Shown in pieces: positions 11,238 through 22,855 of a stretch of DNA of 64,000 nt. Position numbers and translations under genes: made by a program. A model generated the notes under the pieces. The model worked only from the letters and a program-made list of their open reading frames with translations, was not told the origin of the DNA and searched no databases. The stretch comes from Calliphora vicina (taxonomy: Eukaryota > Arthropoda > Insecta > Diptera > Calliphoridae). The DNA lies in contig NC_088781.1 in NCBI RefSeq assembly GCF_958450345.1, positions 123,578,431 to 123,642,430 of the forward strand, in the 5' to 3' direction. Each line of letters starts with the position of its first letter. Positions within the stretch are counted from its first letter, which is position 1.

Positions 11238-12152
11238 CAAGGTGGCGCAAAAGTAAACTTCCGATGTTTTTTGGCTGTAATTAAAAAAAAAAATGAAAAA
11301 CTTCGATTCTTCTTGTGGATTATTATATTATCAAGTCGAGAATATGATGTCATGTAAATGGCCGCCGCCACAGTTGATTATCATTTGAGCCCTTTTTATG
11401 ACATTTTCCATCGCTTTGGCCAAAACTTCCGGCGATAGGTCCTCACATTCTTGACGGCTATTGTCTTTAAGAGCTGCAAGAGTCTGAGGCTTGTTAACAT
11501 AAACCCGCGACTTCAAAAAGCCCCACAAAAAGAAGTCTGGAGCGGTCAAATCAGGCGATCTTGCTGGCCAGTGCAAATCGCCAAAATGGGAGATTAGGCG
11601 CCCGGGAAATGCATCCTTCAGCATATCGGTTGTGACACGTACAGTGTGTGCCGTTGCATCGTCCTGTTGGAACCACATGTTTTCCAATCCCAATTCATCA
11701 AGTTGCGGCAAAAAGAACTCGTTGATCATTGCTCTGTAGCGCTCACCATTCACAGTAACCGTTTGGCCCGCGACGTCTTCGAAGAAAAAAGGTCCGATGA
11801 CTTCTCCAGCGAAAACAGCACACCATACAGTGACTTTGGGCGGGTGTAATGGCTCTTCGTGGGTTACACGCGGATTTTTAGTGCCCCAGAAGCGTAAATT
11901 CTGCTTATTTACGTACCCGCTAAGATGGGCCTCATCACTCATGATTATTTTTGATGAAAAATCATCTGCGATTATTGGTCAAATAAATAGTCAGCAATAT
12001 TCCGCGTTCTGGAGCAGTGTAGCGTAACATTGTTTATTAACGTGTATTTCGCATGTGTGTACTACACAAATGTCAAAACAGAACTGACATTAAAGGCCAA
12101 TCGCAAAATTTATAGCATTTTATGATAGAAGGATTACTTTTGCGCCACCTTG
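11238..12152 (-). mobile_element. Tc1/mariner-type element with perfect 19-bp TIRs
   Basis: A 915-bp element with perfect 19-bp terminal inverted repeats (CAAGGTGGCGCAAAAGTAA at the left, its reverse complement at the right), flanked by TA on both sides (11,236-11,237 and 12,153-12,154) as expected for Tc1/mariner insertion. It holds a partial transposase (11,331-11,942, minus strand). A full-length member would be around 1.3 kb, so an internal deletion has removed the N-terminal DNA-binding part; the copy is non-autonomous but could still be a substrate in trans. Confidence 0.9.
11331..11942 (-). pseudogene. N-terminally deleted Tc1/mariner transposase (DUF4817 type)
   Basis: A 203-codon frame carrying the catalytic half of a DDE transposase, which cuts and joins element ends. 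Visible blocks: SDEAHLSGYVNKQNLRFWG at the start (Asp of SDEAH is the first catalytic residue), HPPKVTVWCAVF, GPFFFED, then MWFQQDDATAHT (second catalytic Asp) and WPARSPDLTAPDFFLWG (third acidic residue). The C-terminal NCGGGHLHDIIF motif is present. The frame stays open for about 15 codons upstream of the Met (DDFSSKII precedes it), then meets a stop; the helix-turn-helix domain of about 140-150 residues expected in the family is missing. The Met at 11,942 is therefore internal to the ancestral protein. The remaining catalytic domain is unusually intact, indicating a younger copy than the others in the window. Confidence 0.85.
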
Positions 12153-12154
12153 TA

Positions 12155-12696
12155 TAAACATTTTTTGTGAAAAATTTTATTTTTACTGTTCGAAAAATCG
12201 AACAGCGGATCGAAATCTAATAAATAGCCCTGTGAAATGTATCTCGGCATGCGATGGCTCTATCAAAATGATTTCCAAATTTTTCCCACGATGTAAACGA
12301 AAACCAAAAAAATTGTGTAAAAGTGAAATCATGTAAATCGAGGGTAGGTGTAAAAAAAATTAAAAAAAAATTTAACAAATATTAATCTGATATCGTTAAC
12401 CCATTACAACTTGATACCAAAAAAGAACCATACAATTTCAGGTACATGGGCAAAAACAATTTTCTTTTAAAATCTATAAAGTGTTTCATTATTTCTTAAG
12501 TGTTTATGATTTTCACAAAATTGAGTTTTATCAAATTTCAACAAACTTTTCTTTGTACTCTAATATCTAATACCCGGTGTGCTTTTAACTTTTGGGTCTT
12601 AAACATTTCTACAACATTCCCTCGAGCATCAGCATCATAAAAATATTGACTCGGATGCTTTCCATACGTACGTCCATTATGCAGCAGGTATATTTG
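12155..12696. other. Non-coding stretch
   Basis: No supportable gene. A minus-strand frame spanning 12,538-12,753 runs across the edge of the neighbouring Helitron-like element. Its segment before the edge is GC-balanced, but I could not place it in a family. Confidence 0.35.
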
Positions 12697-13680
12697 TATA
12701 CCCTTCACATTAGTGAGTATATATAAGTTTGTCATTCCGTTTGTAATTTCCACAATATAATTCTCCGAGCCTATAAAGTATATATGTATATTCTGGATCC
12801 TTATAGATAGCGAAGTCGATTAAGACATGTCCGTCTGTCTGTTGAAATCTACTTTCCGAAGCCCCCAAATAACTTACATACATGAGGAAAAAACCAGGAC
12901 AACATCGATTTTTAACCTATTTTTGACCTATATCTGGATTACTAAGTCATTAATATAGACAATATGTATATCTAATGATAGATATTTCTAAGACCCTTGC
13001 AACGACGTATATAAGATCATAGTAAGTAATGAATCTGAATTTTTTTTCACCAAAAGTTTTTTTTCGCTAAATATTAAAAAAAAATTTAAAAAACAAAAAA
13101 AAACAATTTTTTTTTTACAAAAAATGAAAAAAACAACTTTGGGAAAAAAAATTTTACCTAAGAATATTTAAAAGTTTCATTTTGAAGTATATTTTCACGC
13201 CCACTAATACAATCTCTCCCATTTTTAGGTAAATTCCGTATAATCATATGAAATTAATTCGAACAAAGTTTAAATACTTTTGCGATTATAGTTTTTCAGA
13301 TATTCGAAATTAAGGAATTCCATTGTATGGATGATGCCACGCCCACTAATAAAATACTGCCCATTTTCAGCCAAACTATGTACAATAATAAGTGAGATAT
13401 TCGGGCCAAATTTTAAGACTTCCACAATTATATTTCTCCAGATATTCGAAAATAACTATTTGCTTTATATAGGAGGGTCCACGCCCATTTTAAGAAATGA
13501 AGCCCACAATGGTACCAAAGTAAATTCCGAAAAGCTTTGAGGCTTTCACAATTATAGTTCTAAAGATGCATCAGATACTCCAACAAAATAAAAAGTATCC
13601 TAATGTTCTTTTCGGATATAGGACAACATATCGTAAAAATTGAAAGAGGATCGGTTAAGTTGTAAATAAGCATATATTAA
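12697..13680 (+). mobile_element. Helitron-like (mini-me/DINE-type) element, 3' truncated
   Basis: It begins TATACCCTTCAC...GAGTATATATAAGTTTGTC, then ATTCTGGATCCTTATAGATAG, then GTCGATTAAGACATGTCC and GTCTGTCTG. This order and wording match the complete copy at 50,710-51,680, so they are one family. In Dipterans such elements (mini-me, DINE-1/INE-1, now grouped with Helentron-associated elements) carry a GTCY proto-microsatellite. The interior (13,190-13,510) contains three diverged CACGCCCACTAA-type repeats. The 3' hairpin and CTTACTTGTT end are absent, lost before the LTR relic at 13,690. Confidence 0.75.
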
Positions 13681-13689
13681 TTTTTATAT

Positions 13690-13830
13690 ATAGTTACGTT
13701 TTTACGTGGTGGTGGTTTCTTTTCTACAAATAAACCTAATTCCTTTTTGATTTTAAATAAAAGCATTTTAGTAGTTTAACATTTGTAACATTTTTAAATT
13801 GATAGTGGAATTTCGTAACAATATATAGAT
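13690..13830 (-). repeat. LTR relic, same family as 19,308 and 33,005
   Basis: Begins GTTACGTTTTTAC and continues with GGTGGTTTCTTTT, AAATAAACC, AAATAAAAGCATTTTAGTAG and TTGTAAC in the same order as the LTR sequences at 19,308 and 33,005. Strand is given by comparison with the gag-bearing copy at 33,005-35,745. Only the first about 110 bp of the LTR is recognisable. Confidence 0.6.
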
Positions 13831-13947
13831 CAAACACTGGATATCACGAAAATAATATACTTTTTTATTTGTACATCTTACTTTACTTTTTCTCATTTAG
13901 TTATTAAACATTATCGTGTAAACAACAAAGTTTTTTTTTTCCTCGAT

Positions 13948-14510
13948 AATGTCGAATTGTGTGCCAAAAAAGCGTCGGGAAGTATTGCGTTAATTTGAAA
14001 AAAAGTGCCGCTGAAGCACACAGATTGTTCAATAAAGCTTATGGCTAATGTGTTTCATCGGATTCAACGTGCGAAATATGGTTTGTTCGCCAAGGCATGC
14101 CTAAAAAGTTTGAAGGCCAAGCATTGGAGGCATTACTCCATGGAGATTGTTGTCAAACTCAACAAGAGCTTGCAAAATCATTGGGAGCTACTCAAGCAGC
14201 AATTTCAAAACGTGTGCAAACAGCAGGATTCATCCAAAAGTAGAAAAATTGGGTGGCACACGAATTGAAGCCGAGAGACCTCGAAAGACGATTTTGCATG
14301 TCCAACATGCGCATGCGCTGTATAGTCTAGACCTTGCCGATCAATGCAGAACATTCTGTCTGGGGTACGCTGCACCGAAATTGGATTGATTCGTTCTTGG
14401 CCTCAAAGGAGAAGCAGTTCTTTCGGCTTGAAATCCATATGCTGCCAGAAAGATATGAAAGACCATAGCTAATAATGGACAATACTTTGAACAAATCAAA
14501 AATATTGCAC
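13948..14510 (+). mobile_element. Mariner relic with N-terminal half preserved
   Basis: The plus strand starts with a Met (ATG at 13,950) followed by SNCVPKKR and continues, with stops and frame changes, into the mariner helix-turn-helix region: KKSAAEAHRLF, FVRQGMPKKFEGQALEALL, then QTQQELAKSLGATQAAISKR and GFIQKVEKLG. It jumps by internal deletion to the C-terminal NWIDSFLASKEKQFF and LPERYERP blocks, ending NNGQYFE near 14,485. The deleted middle held the first two catalytic Asp residues and most of the catalytic core. It is a sibling of the relic at 3436-3995 and is dead. Confidence 0.8.
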
Positions 14511-15707
14511 AAATGTTTAAAAATAAAAGATAAATCTTTGAAAACTTTCCCAAATGATCCAATTTAAAATCGGTCCCCAATTCTAATTTTTTGAAATTTC
14601 GTTTGAGAAAACTCTAAACGATTTTGCTAAAATTAGGTTTTCAGATGAATTTGGGGCCACCTTAATGCATACTTATATATTTGTGTGTTTAAACGCACAG
14701 AGACTTACTGAAAGTCGACAACAACAAAAGTAACCTCAAATGGAAAAACAAGAGTTTAACAAGAGGCAATAAAGCCTTTTGCTTATGCTTCAATACCTTT
14801 TTTAAAACCAACAACACAATCAGTTACACACATATACCAAAGCAAATACGCACATATACATATATAGATGTACACACATCCATATACTCATAAGCCAACC
14901 TATACTAACCCTTTAACATTTTACTTAAAAAGTAAACATTATAATACATCCACTATGTATGTGGCCAGATATTAAAATAGTAAGGAGATATAAGAAGTAC
15001 CAAAGTACTTATTAAAAGGTACCAGTAGCATTTCATTTCGATATCTTATGATAAATCAGAGAAATAATTTAAGCACTGATAGAGATTTACATAAATGCTA
15101 AGAAAATAGAAAGTATGTATATAGAAGTTATACAGCATCTGTGGCAGAAAAACTACCCGATTAGTTATTTTCTACGACTCTTTGGAAATGGTTCAAGAAC
15201 GCCGGGTGTTTTTAGAGGAAATAGTGAGATATTCATCGTCTTGCTTTATGCGATACACTAGGACATTGAACTGGGACTAGGACAACCTAAATTCGAATTA
15301 ATTCGTATAATGGGATAGAGAAACCACTTGCTAGAAGACCAGACAAATCTGTCCAATTATGAATATGCAAATGACACGACTTACAGGATACAACTGAAAA
15401 ACTTCTCTACTACTGTCCGGCATTTGAGAACTAAAAATGTACAAAGTTTGGTCAAAAAATACGAAACCTGTCAATATAGAGGTTACTTGTGTAAGATTCA
15501 CACCTTTGTTAGAAAAAGAGGAGAACGGCGTTTGAGAAACATAGAAATGATAGATAGATCTTATTATTAGTCTCCAACTTTCGAAATATGTTATCGTAAT
15601 AATGCTTTTTTACTTCTACTTCAGTTTTGTAAAGCTCTACTTTATGTAAAAATTGCAATTCATTTCAAATTCTAACTCCATTTAAAGTACACGCAGAGAA
15701 AAAACAT
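14511..15707. other. Non-coding stretch
   Basis: No gene supported. The segment 14,560-14,670 (AAAATCGGTCC to GGGGCCACCTTAATG) looks like the edge of an old transposon. An 80-codon plus-strand frame at 15,328-15,570 has no recognisable domain and no flanking gene signals and I do not call it. Confidence 0.4.
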
Positions 15708-17899
15708 GGTACCGTGAAACAGCTCCCAAATGAAATAACTCCCAATGAAATAACTCCCTATGAAATAATTCCCATCAAAAATTAAATAATTCCCAAACTT
15801 GAAAAATTAAATAACTACCAAAGGGTAAAATGAAATTACTCCCAATAATCGGCGGTTTCATAATTTTAAAAATATTAGTCCCAAAAAAGCGAGATAACTC
15901 CCAATGAAATAAATCCCAATAGAAATGAAATAATTCCCAATCCGAAGCAATTTATTTATGTGATCAAAAAAAAGGAACTTCTAAAGTGAAATTATTCTTC
16001 GCTTACAAAACATTTTTTGCATTGCGGGCTTATGGCGTAGCGCAAAGTTTTACTGCTCTGGGATGTGTCAAAAACTGGCTTCACTCAGAAAATTAGTTTT
16101 GCCTTTGGCCGGGCGCTAAGTTTTTCTCCTCTGGAGTGTATAAAAAATTGGCTTCGCTCTGAAAAGATTTTTGCATTACAGGCCTTCGGCCGGACGTTAA
16201 GGTTTTCTCCTCCGGGATGTATCAAAATCTGGCTTCGCTCAGAAAAGATTTCTTTCATTGCAGAATGGTTAAGAAATCGTTGCAACCTGACAAAGACCGA
16301 CGATGTAAAAAGAATCTTTTCTGAGCGAAGCCGGTTTTTGATATATCCCAGAGGAGAAAACCTTTGAGCACCGCCGAAGGCCGGCAATGCAAAATACTTT
16401 TCTGAGCGAAGCCAGTATTTGATGGAGAAACCTTAGTGAAGCCAGTTTTTGATATTTATGGGTTCTGCTTTGGTACCGTGAAATAACTACCAAATGAAAT
16501 AACTCCCCACAAAAAAATGAAATAACACCCAACAAATTTTTCATACAACTTAGGACTTATTTCATTATGAAACAACTCCTAACGCATAGGCAGTTATTTC
16601 ATAATTTTTTGTTGGGAATAATTTCATAATGCAATAACTCCCAATGAAACAACTCCCAATGAAATTTTTGTTGGGTTTTATTTCATTTTATTTTGGGAAT
16701 TAGGAGTTATTTCACTGTATTGGGAGTTATTTCATTTTTGTTGGGTTCTACTTTTCAAAAGCAGAACCCATAAATATCAAAAACTGGCTTCACTCAGAAA
16801 AGTTTTTTGCATTGCCGGCCTTTGGCCGGTCGCTAAGGTTTTCTCCTCTGGGGTGTATCAAAAACTGGCTTCGCTCTGAAAAGATGTTTTGCATTGCCGG
16901 CCTTCGGCCGTGTGCAAAGGTTTTCTTCTCTGGGGTGTATCAAAAACCGGCTTCGCTAAGAAAATATTCTTTTTACATTGTCGGCCTTTGTCAGGTTGCA
17001 ACGATTTCTTAATCTGGTGCGGACTGTAAATCGGCTTTCTGAAATATTATAAAACCTTTCTGCAATGAAAGAAATTTTCTGAGCGAAGCCAGATTTTGAT
17101 ACAACCCGGAGGAGAAAACCTTAGCGACCAGCCGAAGGCCGGAAATGCAAAAAACTTTTCAGAGCGAAACCAGTTTTTGATTCACCCCAGTGGAGAAAAC
17201 CTTAGTGCCCGGCCGAAGGCCTGCCATGCGAAACAAATTTTCTCAGTGAAGCCAGTTTTTGACACATCCCAGAGGAGTAAAACTTTGCGCTACACCATAG
17301 GCCCGCAATGCAAAAAAGTTTGGTAAGCGAAGAATAATTTCACTTTTGTAGTTCCTTTTTTTAGATTGCATAAATAAATTGCTTCAGATTGGGAATTATT
17401 TCATTTCTATTGGGATTTATTTCATTGGGAGTTATTTCGCTTTTTTGGGAGTAATATTTTTAAAATTATGAAACCGCCGATTATTGGGAGTAATTTCATT
17501 TTACCCTTTGGTAGTTATTTCATTTTTCATGTTTGGGAATTATTTAATTTTTGATGGGAATAATTTCATTAGGAGTTATTTCATATGGAGTTATTTCATT
17601 TGGGAGCTATTTCACGGTACCTTCTGCTTTTGCAAAGTAGAACCCAACAAAAATGAAATTACTCCCAATACAGTGAAATAACTGATAATTGCCAAAATAA
17701 AATGAAATAAAACCCAACAAAAATTTCATTGGGAATTGTTTCATTTGGAGTTATTGCATTCTGAAATAACTGCCAACAAAAAATTATGAAATAACTCCCT
17801 ATGCGTTAGGAGTTGTTTCATAATGAAATAAGTCCTAAGTTGTATGAAAAATTTGTTGGGCGTTATTTTATCTTTTCGTGGGAGTTATTTCACGGTACC
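15708..17899. mobile_element. Nested foldback-type element with GGTACCGTGAAAT ends
   Basis: Four copies of a GGTACCGTGAAAY end occur: forward at 15,708 and 16,472 and inverted at 17,616-17,621 and 17,894-17,899. The outer arm 15,708-16,290 is the inverted copy of about 17,040-17,621, roughly 580 bp at high identity. The block 16,472-16,762 is the inverted copy of 17,622-17,899 and itself sits in the centre of an inner palindrome (GGGTTCTGCTTT before it, AAAGCAGAACCC after). The arms are built of degenerate TGAAATAACTCCC repeats toward the ends and about 72-82-bp tandem repeats (ACTGGCTTCGCTCAGAAAAG ... GGCCTTCGGCCGG) toward the middle. Long arms of tandem repeats are the hallmark of Foldback (FB) transposons; similarity to FB is structural only. 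No transposase is present. Confidence 0.8.
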
Positions 17900-18049
17900 A
17901 AAAAATATGGTTATGGTAAACATAATCAAAGAGCAATATATTACGATAAGATTTATGATTGTAGTCATCAGAATCGGTATTTGCTTGTGAGATGATTTCT
18001 TCAGGTTTGGAAACAATAAATTGGCATCAATTCGTAGCCTAATTCATAG
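17900..18049. other. Short non-coding spacer
   Basis: Between the foldback element and a mariner relic; nothing recognised. Confidence 0.4.
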
Positions 18050-18630
18050 ATTTTTGCGTGCACCTTTGCACTGTTCTGGTGAAAATAACTTTTTTCTTTT
18101 CTAAGTCCCAATAAGTTGGAATAATATTCGCCATTGATTGTTCTACCCTTTTGAAGGTTGTAAATATGGATTAAAACGCTGAAAAACCCACCTCGGACTT
18201 TTTTGGTGCCGATTCACCTCTATAAATAAACCTACTGTTTGGACTGCTTTTTGATCTCTGGTGTGTTGCGTCGTTTCGTACACGTTTACGAAACGGCTCG
18301 GCTTAGAAACTCGTCCATATTGTAGTTGAATAACGCCAAATACTCCAGCGAAGATGTCACACGATTGCGTTTGTGGTCAATTGGGAGGAAACGCGGCACC
18401 CATCACGCGGAAAGCTTTCTCATACCCTAGTGATCATTAAAAATTTAAACCACTGAGCCATGTGAGATGCCTAAAGATTGCACAATCTCTCGCAATTTTA
18501 ATCTCCGATCGGCCAACACTGGATCATGATTTTTTTCTATTGTTTCGGGGACCTCAACTGGGCTTCCAGGACGTTCGGCATCTTACGTGCTTGTAGGGCT
18601 ACAAAAACATTCAGTTAACCACTTTTTTAA
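18050..18630 (-). mobile_element. Decayed mariner transposase relic
   Basis: On the minus strand, with frameshifts and stops: ERPGSPVEVPETIEK near 18,575-18,530, DPVLADRRLKLREIVQSLGI near 18,525-18,460, GMRKLSA near 18,430, WVPRFLPIDHKRNRV near 18,405-18,365, a degenerate LFNYNMDEF stretch, and SAPKKSEVGFSA near 18,210-18,175. This order is that of mariner transposases of the type with an HDMVLADRRLKV helix-turn-helix. The catalytic region is largely lost. It differs from the relics at 3.4 and 13.9 kb, so it is a second mariner lineage. Confidence 0.7.
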
Positions 18631-19307
18631 CAACAACTTCAAATAGTATTTATCAAGCTTAGCCTTAGTTTGAGTGATAGTTCTTTTCCACAAAAAGTAA
18701 TACTTAATGAGCACACGAAATTTACTTTTTTCCATTTTCTCCTCAAGTCACTCAGTAGTCTGTTATCATTGGCTGTCTAACACAAACTTAATGAAATTTT
18801 AACAGGAGTCAACTGACAGATGATTATTAACAGGAGCAGTGTTGCCCTGTCAGTTAAGAGGCTCGGGCTTACTGTCCCGCCTTCGTATGATCCAATGAAA
18901 TCATACCATGATCCAAAGTAATCATATTACAATTAAAATTTATTTTTGGGAACACAAAATATAATTTTAATAGGTCAAAAAAAGAAAAAAACACCAAATC
19001 AAAAGTATTCTACAAATGGTGAGAACAAAATATTATTAAAATTATATATATTTTGTTTGCTTCTTAAACATATTTATCTAATTCATGTATAATGTACGTA
19101 TGTATAATTTTTATATTAACATTTTGTTTTTGTTTCGAAAAATTGTATATGAAAAATATTTATGACATACAACGCTACGACACCGATTGTGAATTGGGCA
19201 ATTATAAGTACAGATATAGAAATTAAACATCTAATGGTTATTTTTTATTTATTAGTTTATTTTTAAGTTTTTAAGTTTTAATGTTTGTACATGATCCAAT
19301 ATTGTTA
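18631..19307. other. Non-coding stretch
   Basis: No gene. 18,780-18,860 has two close CAACTGACAG / CCTGTCAGTT-like motifs in inverted orientation that may mark the old element's end. The rest is AT-rich. Confidence 0.35.
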
Positions 19308-19600
19308 CGTTCTTACCTTTAAAAAACATTGGTTTCCTTTAAATATACCATTTCTTTTAATTGCAAAGCGATCTTTAGTTTTAAATTTGTAACAGCTCTT
19401 TATTTATTTAAATTAGCACAACAATTTAAATAGCCACTCTATTTTAATACACACACTTATATTGCACACTGGTAATACAGTTGATGTTATCTAACAGCGC
19501 CTACGATATACTGAATCCACTGCAACTCTCTGTTATTATTTATATACACAGTGTCATCTTCTAGTAGTTTTATGAATTATCTAATGGACAAAACTAGAAT
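19308..19600 (-). repeat. Solo LTR relic, same family as 33,005
   Basis: Starts TGTTACGTTCTTACCTTTA and shares with 33,005-33,340 a run of landmarks in the same order: TTTCCTTTAAATA, AACAGCTCTTTATTTATT, GCACAACAATTTAA, GGTAATACAGTTGATGTTA, CTAACAGCG, ATACACAG, CATCTTC and CCACAATGATCA. No internal region of the element flanks it, so it is a solo LTR or fragment. Confidence 0.7.
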
Positions 19601-20934
19601 GTTCTATTTCCACAATGATCACCTAGAGCTTTTAGCAGATTTAATGTTAATGTTAGCAGCATTTGTATAAACAAACAAATTCTTTACTTGTTTGAAAATT
19701 AATTATGTTTCGATGAACATGTTTACAGTAACTAAAATATTGTTGAAGTTAAATTAAAATAACAATTGTATGTATACGACAACAATATATTGTTACAAAG
19801 ATCACAATATAGTTGTCTTACTGAAATGATATTTTAAACATGATAACTCCATGTGTTTCTTTTCTTACTGAAATAGTACTTTTGGAATCCTTTCGCATCC
19901 TTTCAAAACCATTTTCTATTTGTTCTGTTGTTATTGTTACTGTAGGGATATGAGTTTAAGTTTGTGTTTGTAAGTAAGTATGTAATATGATACAATAACT
20001 AATGTTCTGACCATGTTGTTAACCCTTATCGAGCTTATTAAAGTTAGTTCATTTTACTTCACATGCGTATGTTTGTTTATTTTCTTTTTTTTTTCTGAAA
20101 ACACACAAAAACCTCATGATCATCATTGAGGTTTCCCCTTTGTGTTTGTATAAACGAAAACAGTAAGTGTGTCTGGTGTTTACTAAAACAATTTTTCTTT
20201 TGGGTAAAATTTCTATTAGTTGTAAGTTTTACATACTGATACATTATTGTGTTTTTATGAAATACTTACTTCTATGATAGTTATTTGTTTTGTAGGATTT
20301 TGTATGTAATATTTTGTTTAGTATGTCAAAATGTAAGGTCAAGGCGGTTTATTTATTTTGGCCATACTCCACAGCAATAACCAAGAGGAGTTAGACAACA
20401 AGTTTATTGTTTTCTCAACATTTCTAACCAAAAATTTGATACTGTGACTTTGGTTGTCTTTTTATGACAACCTATTGTGAGGAAAAACAATTTCAATAAA
20501 TTTTTTCTATACAAGTTTTAGAACTTGTTAAATATTGTTCATTGTTTGTCATAATATTTATGTACAGATAACCAACTGGTATATGTGATTGACTTTAGGA
20601 TGTTTTTGAGATTGTATTTGTTTGTTTGTTTAAAGTAGATAACTATGGAACCGGAAATAAAACAAGTTGCAATTAAATTTATGACAAATTATTGTTGTCA
20701 ATTTATCAAAGAGTTAGTGGCAGATTGTTCGTTTTTCTTAAGAGTTATAAAATGATTTTGTGAAAATTTAAGTAAAAGAAGAAAAAGTAAGATTTTCCTT
20801 TCGTTTTAAATTCTTTTAATTTTCATTTATAAATCTTTAAATTTTGTAAAATGTTTTTGTTTTTTTATTAACAACCACATATCTAACATGTTTCATCATC
20901 ATCTATGCCTCATCGTAATAACAATTTTTATACT
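19601..20934. other. Non-coding AT-rich stretch
   Basis: No gene or repeat recognised on either strand. Confidence 0.45.
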
Positions 20935-22172
20935 AAAGGGTCTTCCAATAGGGACTTCCGAACTTTGACAGATGATAGCTGGATTTTGTTGAAGCAACAT
21001 TTATTGAAATGACTGTCATTTTATCAGTTTGGTTTGCCTAATCACAATGGATGGACATAGAGTTCAACAGCACTTGCAAATGACTAAATTGTTTTATCAA
21101 AATGTTTATTTTATTTGGGTAACTATCCGCGCTCCTCACCCATTTTAAGGTTGCCATTGTCAATGCGGTGAATAAATTTGAGTCCAATTGTTGAGTAAGC
21201 AATGAACCAACAACTGTGCGATGAAGAAACGCAAGATATACCGAAAACATTGCCGTCGTCGAATGAGATCGTGATGGAGAATCCGAGGAGGTTGATTTCC
21301 TGTCGATCACAAGAACTCAGCCTTTCGAAGACCACAATTTAGTGAATTTTGAATCGAGATTTGGGCCTGTGCCCATACAAAATTCAACTGACCCAGGAAC
21401 TGAAGGAAACGACAATAGACAACGAATTGTGTTTGCGAAAACATTGCCGCCGTCGAATGAGATCGTAATGGAGAATCCGAGGAGGTGGATTTCCTGTCGA
21501 TCACAAGAACTCAGCCTTTCGCAGACCACAATTTAGTGAATTTTGCATCGAGACTTGGGCCTGTGCCCATACAAAATTCAACTGACCCAGGAACTGAAGG
21601 AAACGACAATAGACAACGAATTGTGTTTGCTGAATGAGCCTTGTAGCAGTTGGAAATTGACCTTAATTTTATTCAAAAAATCAGCCAATTTCTTGATGAA
21701 TTGGTACGTCAGCAAACAAAATTGTCGAATTTGGTACGATTCCAATCCACATGACATCCAAGAGCATCCAATGCATCCCAATAAAGTCACTGTTTAAAAG
21801 TGACTGATGTGAAGCAAAGCTCATGCAACATTGCACATTATGCAAGAGCGATTTGAGGGCATTTGAACTGGACAACGGGATCGTGCGATTTGGTCACAGG
21901 TCTATGCGAATGGGTCACAAACAATAGCGATACTCAAAGCCAACATGACACATGTCAAATTAAACCTGTTTTATTTGTCAAAGTCATGGAAAATTGGACA
22001 TTTTGGGTGCGCTCCAAACAGGGGAGCCTCGGCGGACATTGGCACGATAGTATATTCCATATACGATTGCATGGATAGGCCTTTCAAATGAGTAACAAAT
22101 GTCGATGATATCTCACACACATTTTGTTTTATTTAAATTTAAAAATAGGCTGCGATTACTGAAATACCCTTT
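20935..22172 (+). mobile_element. Decayed Tc1/mariner element (DUF4817 type) with internal duplication
   Basis: Ends carry short imperfect inverted repeats (AAAGGGTCTTCCAATAGG left, ACTGAAATACCCTTT right). Conceptual plus-strand translation gives the expected order: an HTH block (QMTKLFYQN, near 21,078-21,105), NIAAV/RNGESEEV, RTQPFADHN, a LGLCPYKIQLTQELK block, NWYVSKQNCRIWYDSNPHDI (near 21,700-21,750), HPNKVTV, and a C-terminal KVMENWTFWVR...HDSIFHI near 21,980-22,065. Stops and a loss of the region between KVTVWC and the C-terminus remove the second catalytic Asp. A 194-bp tandem duplication (about 21,243-21,630) repeats the linker between HTH and catalytic domains. Dead copy. Confidence 0.75.
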
Positions 22173-22855
22173 ATTTGAAAAATAAAAAATAATATAATGA
22201 AACAAGAGAAAAACACTCGGCATAAATATAAAATGAACTTAAACCACAATATAAAAAGAAAAAAACTGTTGAGAAAAGGAAGATGTACTACTATTTGTAT
22301 TCCCTAACAAATATTTTCTTTTCTCTATGTAAATGTTTTACAGTATTGTTGTATTGGTGGTGATGGTTTTAGGTATTATAATCCTTCACAATAGACATCT
22401 AAAGGAAAGGCCTTGTACGGAACAAGCTCTTGCTTTACTTACATACTCAGGTGCCAGATGTACTACAACTACTGTGTACTGCTGTACTTCCATCACGTTA
22501 CCTAAATGTTTGTTTCAACGCTTCTAGTCTCAACAAATTTGTTATATTTTGTTTGATATACATTTTTCATTGTATTGCAGGATTTCGTTTTGAGCAGGTA
22601 TTAAGGAATTATAAGTTCATTGGTAGGTTTGTGACACGTAAATAGACAAATGTTGATAAGTTTGCCTTTGGATCATATATTTTTTGGATAAAATCCTTCA
22701 TATGAATCTGAATATTTAATACATCGATATATAATTTAAAAGCAAACTGTTAATGAAATAAGAAGTAGATGACAGTTCATTGAAATATGAATTAAGTTCA
22801 ATATTGTCAATATAGTTATCTTCACCAAATTTTTGGAACTCTTTATCCAGGATCC
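22173..22855. other. Non-coding stretch
   Basis: AT-rich; short frames only. Nothing recognised. Confidence 0.4.

Noticed and set aside
11114..11371. Minus-strand frame next to and overlapping the Tc1/mariner left end
   Set aside because: It crosses the inverted repeat of the element and is a chance frame; the part outside could not be assigned.
12538..12753. Minus-strand 71-codon frame that looked faintly like a FLYWCH zinc finger
   Set aside because: The Cys/His spacing does not fit FLYWCH and half of it lies in the Helitron-like element.
16065..16387. Mirror-image frames of 100 codons on both strands
   Set aside because: They fall in the palindromic arms of the foldback element and are artefacts of repeat structure.
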